A stretch of DNA of 18,390 nucleotides, taken from NCBI GenBank assembly GCA_049651845.1, contig JBASCW010000026.1, positions 1 through 18,390 on the forward strand, written 5' to 3'. Origin of the DNA: RBG-16-66-20 sp049651845 (GTDB lineage Bacteria; Pseudomonadota; Gammaproteobacteria; Burkholderiales; SG8-39). Positions within the stretch are counted from its first letter, which is position 1. Each line of letters begins with the position of its first letter. Positions 14,118 to 18,390 of the stretch are shown piece after piece. The notes under the pieces are model-generated. The model had not been told where the DNA came from and made no database searches. It saw only the letters and a list, made by a program, of their open reading frames with translations. A program made the position numbers and the translations under genes.

Positions 14118-15047
14118 ATGAGGATGGCGGTGCTCGGCGCGGGCGCGGTGGGCTGCTACTACGGCGGCCTGCTCGCGCGCGCGGGCCATCGCGTGACGCT
14201 GATCGGCCGTCCGGTGCACGTGGCAGCGTTGCGGAACTCGGGCCTGCGTTTCGAAGGGCTCAGGTTCGACGAGCGCATCGCGGTTGAGGCGAGCACGGAC
14301 GCCGCCGCGGTGCGCGGCGCGCAGCTGGTGCTGTTCTGCGTGAAGTCCACCGACACCGAGGCGGCGGCCGCGCAGATCGCGCCGCACCTCGATGCCGGCG
14401 CCGTGGTGATGAACCTGCAGAACGGCGTCGACAACAACGAGCGCATCGAGCGGCAGCTGCGCTCGGCCGGCGTGCCGAACGCCGTGATTCCGGCGGCGGT
14501 CTACGTAGCCACCGAGATGGCCGGCCCGGGGCACCTCAAGCACCATGGGCGCGGAGATCTCGTGATTGGAAGCTCGGACGGAAGAATCTCTGCCGAGATT
14601 CTGCAGGACTTGAAGTCGAAATTCGAAGAAGCTTCCATCCCCACGCAGGTCTCCGACGATGTCGCGGGCGAGCTCTGGGCGAAGCTGGTCGTCAACTGCG
14701 CCTACAACGCGCTCTCGGCGATCTCGCAGCTGCCCTACGGAAAGATGATCGAGGGCCCCGGCATCCGCGACGTGGTGCGCGACGTGGTGGAGGAAACGCT
14801 CGCGGTGGCGCAGGCCTCGGGCGTGGCGATGGCGCCCGACATGCTCGCGAAGACCTACAGGATCGCCGAGGCGATGCCTGCGCAGTACTCCTCGACCGCG
14901 CAGGACCTCGCGCGCGGCAAGCCGACCGAGATCGACCACCTGAACGGCTTCGTCGCGCGCAAGGGCGAAGCGCTCGGCATCGCCACGCCCGCCAACCGCG
15001 CGCTCTGCGCGCTGGTCAAGCTGCTCGAAAGCAAAAAGGGGGGCTGA
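14118..15047 (+). CDS. panE: Ketopantoate reductase (2-dehydropantoate 2-reductase)
   Basis: The 309-residue protein has the PanE/ApbA layout: NADPH-binding GAGAVG (7-12), LFCVKSTDTEAAA, LQNGVDNNERI, then the helical C-terminal domain with catalytic K189 and N193 (ELWAKLVVNCAYN) and TEIDHLNGF carrying the conserved Glu. It reduces 2-dehydropantoate in pantothenate (CoA precursor) synthesis; paralogues act on other 2-oxo acids, so the exact substrate is not certain. Three in-frame ATGs exist (14100, 14118, 14124); GAAGG at 14106-14110, seven bases before 14118, decides for that one. It is divergent from the MFS gene. An AT-richer island lies at 14560-14640. The 3' end overlaps the truncated SYLF frame by 32 bases. 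Confidence 0.88.
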   Translation: MRMAVLGAGAVGCYYGGLLARAGHRVTLIGRPVHVAALRNSGLRFEGLRFDERIAVEASTDAAAVRGAQLVLFCVKSTDTEAAAAQIAPHLDAGAVVMNLQNGVDNNERIERQLRSAGVPNAVIPAAVYVATEMAGPGHLKHHGRGDLVIGSSDGRISAEILQDLKSKFEEASIPTQVSDDVAGELWAKLVVNCAYNALSAISQLPYGKMIEGPGIRDVVRDVVEETLAVAQASGVAMAPDMLAKTYRIAEAMPAQYSSTAQDLARGKPTEIDHLNGFVARKGEALGIATPANRALCALVKLLESKKGG

Positions 15048-15504
15048 CGCCGCCCGACTTCCAGATCACTGCCGACGCGCTCGCGTCGAACTCGAACTTG
15101 TTCTGCTTGAAGCGATCGACGTCGGGCTCGTCCTTGAGGAACACGACCTCGCTGTACTCCTGCGCGCCGGCGGTCAACCCGATCGAGCCGAAGGAGACCG
15201 ACGCGACGTCGATCGGCTTGCCGCCCTCGTAGACCTCGCCCTCGCCGTAGCCGCCGGCGAGGATGAAGCCGAGCTTGCCGATGGTCGGGAACACCACGTA
15301 GCCGGCGGATTCCTTGAGGAAGCGCTCGATGCCGGCGTCGGTCTTCCTGAACCGCTCGATCGTGCGCTGCACGTCGGCCGCGAGCTGCTTGCGCAGTTCG
15401 GCCGGGCTCGGCTTCTTGTCCGAGGATTTCTGGGCGTGCGCGGGCGCGCAAAGTCCCATCGCCACCACGAGCGCGAGCGCCATTGCTCGCAGAGTTCCGA
15501 TCAT
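15016..15504 (-). CDS. SYLF-domain (Ysc84-like) exported protein, 3'-truncated
   Basis: From ATG at 15504 (AGGGGA five bases upstream) the product has a signal peptide (MIGTLRAMALALVVAMGLCA, cleavage near AHAQ) and a SYLF/Ysc84 lipid-binding domain: RFRKTDAGIERFLKESAGYV, VFPTIGKLGFILAGGYGEGE, SIGLTAGAQEYSEVVFL and FKQNKFEFDASASAV. Related proteins continue after this with a further strand region ending in a K-F-x-Y-type tail. Here homology stops at WKSGG, the next residues VSPPFCFRAA are the antisense of the panE 3' end, and the last 40 or so residues appear lost. At 162 residues it is short for the family. It is the last gene of the minus run beginning with the NHL-repeat gene. The remaining protein may not fold. 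Confidence 0.75.
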   Translation of the reverse strand: MIGTLRAMALALVVAMGLCAPAHAQKSSDKKPSPAELRKQLAADVQRTIERFRKTDAGIERFLKESAGYVVFPTIGKLGFILAGGYGEGEVYEGGKPIDVASVSFGSIGLTAGAQEYSEVVFLKDEPDVDRFKQNKFEFDASASAVIWKSGGVSPPFCFRAA

Positions 15505-15536
15505 CGCCGTCCCCTGTGGACGATGTCTGACCGATG

Positions 15537-15725
15537 CTACTTCGCGGGCTTCCCGAACACCGAGCGGTCGACGTCGTCCAGATTCCAGGCCTGCAGGTAC
15601 TCGCAGTTCGGGCACTCTATCGTCCGGTCGGTATAGGTGAGGCTCCGATAGGACTCGTAGTCCATGTCCAGGCCGGTCGGAATCCATTGCTGGCACTGCG
15701 CGCACCGCACTCTGAGCATCGGCAT
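15537..15725 (-). CDS. Zinc-ribbon microprotein
   Basis: The 62-residue product has two CxxC knuckles, C8/C11 (RCAQCQQW) and C38/C41 (ECPNCEYL), spaced as in a single zinc ribbon, with a Tyr-rich middle (DMDYESYRSLTYTDR) that could pair with nucleic acid or protein. I do not recognise a named family. AGAGGGG lies six bases before the first ATG, which supports that start and real translation. It follows the small monooxygenase by 13 bases and precedes the SYLF gene by 32, so the genes are probably co-transcribed. Small zinc-ribbon proteins of this kind often act as adaptors, but nothing specific can be inferred. Confidence 0.8.
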   Translation of the reverse strand: MPMLRVRCAQCQQWIPTGLDMDYESYRSLTYTDRTIECPNCEYLQAWNLDDVDRSVFGKPAK

Positions 15726-15738
15726 CGGACACCCCTCT

Positions 15739-16047
15739 TCAGGCCGGCTGCAGGATGTGAATCTTGCGCTCGGCGATCATGTCCTTGGTCTTCGCCGCGT
15801 AGGCGGCCATGTGCGGCGCGGCGGCGTGCGCCTTGAGCGCATCGAGGCTCTGCCATTTTTCCACCACCGCGAAGCTGTCCGCGCCGAAGGCGGTCTGGAA
15901 CTTGAGCGCGGGCTCGGCGTCCACCGCGGCGCCGTACTCGATGCAGCCCTGCTCGGCGCGCACCGCGGGCACGTTGGCGTTGAACAGCGCGAGCACGCTC
16001 GCGCGCTGGCCGGGCTTGGCGGTGATGACGGCGACGACGTGGATCGT
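15739..16047 (-). CDS. Antibiotic biosynthesis monooxygenase (ABM)-family protein, apparent ACG start
   Basis: The frame gives about 102 residues of ABM/quinol monooxygenase type: IHVVAVITAKPGQRASVLAL, RAEQGCIEYGA, FAVVEKWQSLDALKAHAAAP and HMAAYAAKTKDMI. These ferredoxin-like dimers oxidise quinols or other aromatics without a cofactor, or handle small reactive molecules. The expected start MIHVV is encoded with ACG instead of ATG; GAGGAG stands six bases before that ACG, exactly where a ribosome-binding site should be. No ATG, GTG or TTG is available nearby in frame. Either ACG serves as a weak start, the gene is silenced, or the base is an error. It follows the NHL-repeat gene by 14 bases. 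Confidence 0.75.
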   Translation of the reverse strand, partial: TIHVVAVITAKPGQRASVLALFNANVPAVRAEQGCIEYGAAVDAEPALKFQTAFGADSFAVVEKWQSLDALKAHAAAPHMAAYAAKTKDMIAERKIHILQPA

Positions 16048-16050
16048 GGT

Positions 16051-16060
16051 CCTCTCCTCG
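16051..16060 (-). promoter_or_regulatory. Ribosome-binding site pointing to an ACG start
   Basis: CGAGGAGAGG contains GAGGAG six bases before ACG at 16045-16047, the position where homologues begin with Met. The spacing is ideal, so this site argues for initiation at, or loss of an ATG at, that codon. Confidence 0.65.
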
Positions 16061-16061
16061 G

Positions 16062-17024
16062 TCAGGTCAGCTTTTCGAGCTTCTGCAGCGAGCGCATGCG
16101 CCACGGGATCTTGCTGTCGGGAAACGCCCTCGGGTATTCCGTGTAGCTGACCTCGCCGACGTAGATGTCGCCGCGCGAGTCCATCGCCAGGCCGTGCGGC
16201 GCGATGAACCTGCCCGCCTCCAGGCCCGGGCCGGCTTCGCCGCCCAGCCGCGCGATGAGATTGCCCTTGCCGTCCACGAACGTCAGGCGCGGGCCGATGT
16301 TGGGCACGTTGCGGTTCACGGGCATGCCGGGCCCCAGCTCGCCGATCAGGAACTCGAGCTTCCTGCCCTGGCAGCAGTACAGTCCGCAGGGCCGGTGCAT
16401 GTTGACCCACTGCGTCTCGTACTTGCCGTTGCCGTCGAAGACCTGCACGCGATGGTTCTCGCGGTCCGCGACGTAGACCCAGCCCTCGCTGTCGGTGGCG
16501 ATGTTGTGCGGAATGTTGAACTGGCCGGGGTCGGTGCCCGGTTCGCCCCAGGACAGCAGCAGCTTGCCGTCGGGCGAGTACTTGTGCACGCGCGCGTTGC
16601 CGTAGCCGTCGCTCACGTAGATCTCGCCCTTGGGCGAGAGCGCGGTGTGCGTGCAGCGGTGGAAGGGCTTGCCGCCCATGTAGGGCGACGGCTGGCCGGG
16701 CACGCCGAGCTCGAGCAGCACCTTGCCCTCGGTGGTGCACTTCCTCACGAAATGCCCCCCGTCGTCGGTGAGGTAGAGGCGGTCGTCGGCATCGATGTGG
16801 ATGCCGTGCGCGCGTGGGAAGCTTCCCTCGCCCCAGGAGCGCAGGAAATTGCCCTCCCGGTCGAACACGATCATCGGGTGCTCGCCGCGGTTGAAGCAGT
16901 AGACGCGGTCCTTCGAGTCCACCGCGACCGCGGCCACGTCCTTGAACTCCCAGCCCTCGGGCAGCCTGGCCCATTGTTCCACCACGCGATACCGGTGCGC
17001 GCCGCTTCCCAGGATGACTGCCAT
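16062..17024 (-). CDS. NHL-repeat protein, peptidyl-alpha-hydroxyglycine lyase-like
   Basis: The 320-residue protein is a beta-propeller built of NHL-type repeats: FPRAHGIHIDADDRLYLTDD, HTALSPKGEIYVSDGYGNAR, IPHNIATDSEGWVYVADREN and IAPHGLAMDSRGDIYVGEVS. Repeated H-G/H-N-I and Y-V-x-D motifs are as in the lyase domain of peptide-amidating enzyme, and databases give bacterial relatives that name, although bacterial function is not established. No signal peptide is present, so it is probably cytosolic. It is first in a minus-strand run with the ABM protein, zinc ribbon and SYLF gene. Its C terminus (SKIPWRMRSLQKLEKLT) is echoed in a relic at 17931-17994. No good ribosome-binding site precedes the ATG. 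Confidence 0.88.
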   Translation of the reverse strand: MAVILGSGAHRYRVVEQWARLPEGWEFKDVAAVAVDSKDRVYCFNRGEHPMIVFDREGNFLRSWGEGSFPRAHGIHIDADDRLYLTDDGGHFVRKCTTEGKVLLELGVPGQPSPYMGGKPFHRCTHTALSPKGEIYVSDGYGNARVHKYSPDGKLLLSWGEPGTDPGQFNIPHNIATDSEGWVYVADRENHRVQVFDGNGKYETQWVNMHRPCGLYCCQGRKLEFLIGELGPGMPVNRNVPNIGPRLTFVDGKGNLIARLGGEAGPGLEAGRFIAPHGLAMDSRGDIYVGEVSYTEYPRAFPDSKIPWRMRSLQKLEKLT

Positions 17025-17050
17025 GCGATTAATCTTACTTGAGATCCGTC

Positions 17051-17116
17051 ATGCCGCCGACCGACCGCCTTCTGCCGGCCACCGTCGTGGGCCGCTGCCC
17101 CGCCATCGTGCGCTAA
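17051..17116 (+). pseudogene. Possible remnant of a MetE-like gene
   Basis: A 21-codon frame lies in the 113-base space before the hydratase gene. It begins MPPTDRLLPATVVG, which resembles the start of core-MetE-type proteins as I remember them (LLPTTVVGSYP), then reads RCPAIVR before TAA; AIVR is reminiscent of the ends of such proteins. It could be a second gene reduced to its two ends. It is short and the match is weak, so it may be chance. GAGA lies about five bases before the ATG. Confidence 0.3.
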
Positions 17117-17137
17117 GAAATTTCCTGAGGAGAAACC

Positions 17138-17929
17138 ATGGGTCAGTACAGCCACAGCGAACGGGACGGGCACCTGCTCGTCGTCACCATCAACCGGCCG
17201 GAGGTCTACAACGCCTGCCATCCGATGGCCAACGAGGAGCTTTCCGCCGAGTTCGACCGCTTCGCTGCCGACCCCGACCTGTGGGTGGCGATCATCACCG
17301 GGGCGGGCGACAAGGCGTTCTGCACCGGCAACGACCTCAAGTACCACGCCGAATTGCGCGCGCGCACCGGCGAGCGCCCCGTCCACCCGCCGAAAGGCTT
17401 CGCGGGGCTGACTGCGCGCTACGACCTGGACAAACCTGTTATTGCGGCGGTGAACGGCGTGGCGATGGGCGGCGGCTTCGAGATCGCGCTCGCCTGCGAC
17501 CTCATCATCGCCTCGGATCAGGCGGTGTTCGCGCTGCCCGAGCCACGCGTGGGCCTCGCCGCCGGGGCGGGCGGCATCCAGCGGCTGCCGCGCACCGTGC
17601 CGCTCAAGCAGGCGATGGGCATGATGCTGACGGGCCGGCGCGTCGGCGCCGCGGAGGGCCTGCAGCTCGGCTTCGTCACCGCGGTCGTGCCGCACGCCAA
17701 GCTCATGGAAGAAGCGCGCCGCTGGGCCGGGCTGATCCTGGAATGCTCGCCGGCTAGCGTGCGAGCGACCAAGCAGGGCGTGATGCGGTCGCTGGATGCG
17801 CCGTCGCTCGAAGCGGCGATGAACAACATGAATTACCCGGCCTACGCGGCGATGACGCGCGGCGAGGACGCCATCGAGGGACCCAAGGCCTTCGCCGAAA
17901 AGCGCAAGCCGGTCTGGACCGGGCGCTAG
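17138..17929 (+). CDS. Enoyl-CoA hydratase/isomerase family protein
   Basis: This 263-residue crotonase has the full family layout: VVTINRPEVYNA, oxyanion-hole segments KAFCTGNDLK and NGVAMGGGFEIALACDL, and both hydratase glutamates at E115 (GGGFEIA) and E135 (LPEPRVG), followed by AGAGGIQRLPR. It ends FAEKRKPVWTGR. It would hydrate an enoyl-CoA; the retained glutamates favour a true hydratase over an isomerase, but substrate is unknown. It could supply the hydratase step no longer encoded beside abmG, though it is far away and on the other strand, so this is speculation. GAGGAG lies five bases before the ATG. It is divergent from the NHL-repeat gene. Confidence 0.92.
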   Translation: MGQYSHSERDGHLLVVTINRPEVYNACHPMANEELSAEFDRFAADPDLWVAIITGAGDKAFCTGNDLKYHAELRARTGERPVHPPKGFAGLTARYDLDKPVIAAVNGVAMGGGFEIALACDLIIASDQAVFALPEPRVGLAAGAGGIQRLPRTVPLKQAMGMMLTGRRVGAAEGLQLGFVTAVVPHAKLMEEARRWAGLILECSPASVRATKQGVMRSLDAPSLEAAMNNMNYPAYAAMTRGEDAIEGPKAFAEKRKPVWTGR

Positions 17930-17930
17930 C

Positions 17931-17994
17931 TCAGCCCGGCTTTTCCGGCTGCCGCAGCGAGCGCATGCGCCAGGGGGGATCTTGCCGCCGGATT
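17931..17994 (-). pseudogene. 3' relic of a second NHL-repeat gene
   Basis: In one frame the last codons read PWRMRSLRQPEKPG and stop, against IPWRMRSLQKLEKLT in the intact NHL-repeat protein. Just upstream GGC-AAG-ATC (GKI) matches SKI in a different frame; a run of six C on the coding strand explains the shift. A 19-base block (17954-17972) is identical to 16085-16103 in the intact gene. Everything further upstream of this gene is replaced by the cyclase 3' end. Confidence 0.6.
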
Positions 17995-18264
17995 TCAGGC
18001 GCGCAGCGCGCGCACGTTGAAGGTCGGGATCGGCCGGCTCAGCCCTTTGAGCGGCAGCTCGCCGATCGGATCGGCCTCGACGAGCGCCTCGACTTTCGCC
18101 ATCACGCGCTGCGCCACCAGCACCTGGCCCGCCTGCGCCTCGCTGCACAGGCGCGCCGCGACGTTGGTGACGTTGCCGATCGCGCCGTAGTCCCGGCGCT
18201 CCTCGAAGCCGATCGCGCCCAGCGTCGCGTAGCCCTCGGCGATGCCGATGCCCATGCGCGAGGC
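17995..18264 (-). pseudogene. Class III adenylate/guanylate cyclase, 5' part lost
   Basis: The last 86-90 residues of a class III nucleotide cyclase catalytic domain are preserved: GIGIAEGYATLGAIGFEERR, YGAIGNVTNVAARLCSEA (with the Asn and Arg of the active site), GQVLVAQRVMAKVEALVEA, then PIGELPLKGLSRPIPTFNVR. This is the pattern of cyclases attached to sensor or regulator domains. The frame is cut upstream at a CTAG (18265-18268), beyond which sequence is unrelated and an in-frame TAG occurs. The metal-binding Asp residues and dimer partner regions are missing, so it cannot be active. The remaining ATG at 18255 is an internal Met, not a natural start. Confidence 0.8.
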
Positions 18265-18268
18265 CTAG

Positions 18269-18390
18269 CAGTTTGTTGAAGTTCGAATGTTTTTCGTGAG
18301 TTGAGCGATGCCGAATTGCCGAAATGGCGTGATCGGACACTGGAAACCGCTCTCCCTGCCCCTCGATCGGGGCCGTTTTCGTTCATTTGG
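18269..18390. mobile_element. Putative insertion sequence end interrupting the cyclase gene
   Basis: Sequence changes abruptly at a CTAG palindrome: the cyclase frame stops and a less GC-rich noncoding stretch starting CAGTTTGTTGAAGTTCG follows to the window end. A terminus with C-A-G-x-x-x-G-T-T-G-A-A adjoining CTAG is reminiscent of IS1182/IS5-like elements. No transposase codons are visible in the 122 bases, so family and orientation remain open. A contig ending inside a repeated element would explain why the window stops here. Confidence 0.45.
18358..18379 (+). terminator. Possible intrinsic terminator inside the IS-like end
   Basis: GCCCC (18358-18362) and GGGGC (18369-18373) form a stem with a six-base loop, followed by CGTTTTC. 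The short T-run fits a weak terminator read on the plus strand, that is, into the putative element. Confidence 0.3.

Noticed and set aside
16871..18340. Long minus-strand open frame running from the window end to the NHL gene
   Set aside because: It crosses the cyclase remnant and hydratase in wrong frames; only known genes in other frames explain the region.
1..18390. CRISPR array, tRNA or rRNA
   Set aside because: No regularly spaced repeats, cloverleaf-like segments or rRNA-like stretches were seen.

Overview
The window is a GC-rich (hand-sampled mostly 65-70 %), densely packed piece of bacterial chromosome. Protein content and gene style suggest a betaproteobacterium, probably Burkholderiales-like and possibly uncultured; this is inferred from remembered family resemblance, not from a search. 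No rRNA, tRNA or CRISPR array was seen. The left edge cuts a gene, and the right edge runs into what looks like the end of an insertion sequence.

Layout. (1) 1-4099, minus strand, one tightly packed run: Ser/Thr kinase with a cyclic-nucleotide-binding domain, DNA-3-methyladenine glycosylase (tag), a small exported protein, a stand-alone receiver, a YaiO-type outer-membrane barrel and a membrane-anchored HEAT-like protein cut by the edge. (2) 4132-4443, plus: a small lipoprotein, divergent from the kinase. (3) 4471-10654, minus: a nearly gap-free 6.2-kb run of DUF1272, a broken membrane protein, a GFA-family zinc protein, a DUF6642-like protein with a caspase-type His/Cys pair, a 32-codon crotonase remnant, then abmG, a Rid-family gene and abmA. 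The last three are coupled by ATGA overlaps and encode the entry steps of aerobic CoA-dependent 2-aminobenzoate (anthranilate) degradation. (4) 10694-12901, plus: a short core-MetE methionine synthase (MesD-like), an imperfect palindrome and an epoxide-hydrolase-like protein. (5) 12854-14074, minus: a TetA-like MFS transporter; 14118-15047, plus: ketopantoate reductase (panE). (6) 15016-17024, minus: an NHL-repeat lyase-like protein, a small monooxygenase apparently starting at ACG, a zinc-ribbon microprotein and a 3'-truncated SYLF (Ysc84) protein. (7) 17138-17929, plus: a complete enoyl-CoA hydratase. (8) 17931-18390: a relic of a second NHL-repeat gene, the 3' end of a class III nucleotide cyclase, and the putative IS end that cuts it.

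The strongest functional unit is abmG-rid-abmA. AbmG activates 2-aminobenzoate to its CoA ester; AbmA hydroxylates and reduces the ring. The Rid protein could act on the resulting enamine, but it lacks the usual catalytic Arg. A hydratase for the next steps may once have stood directly upstream: its start, ribosome-binding site and last few codons survive, with the middle gone.

Two patterns cut across the annotation. First, gene remnants are unusually common for 18 kb: a hollowed-out crotonase, a membrane protein with lost middle, a 3'-truncated SYLF gene, an NHL 3' relic, an IS-cut cyclase and possibly a MetE-like remnant. Second, several intact GC-rich genes contain short internal islands (40-70 bp) with only 37-38 % GC by hand count, although the reading frame continues through them.
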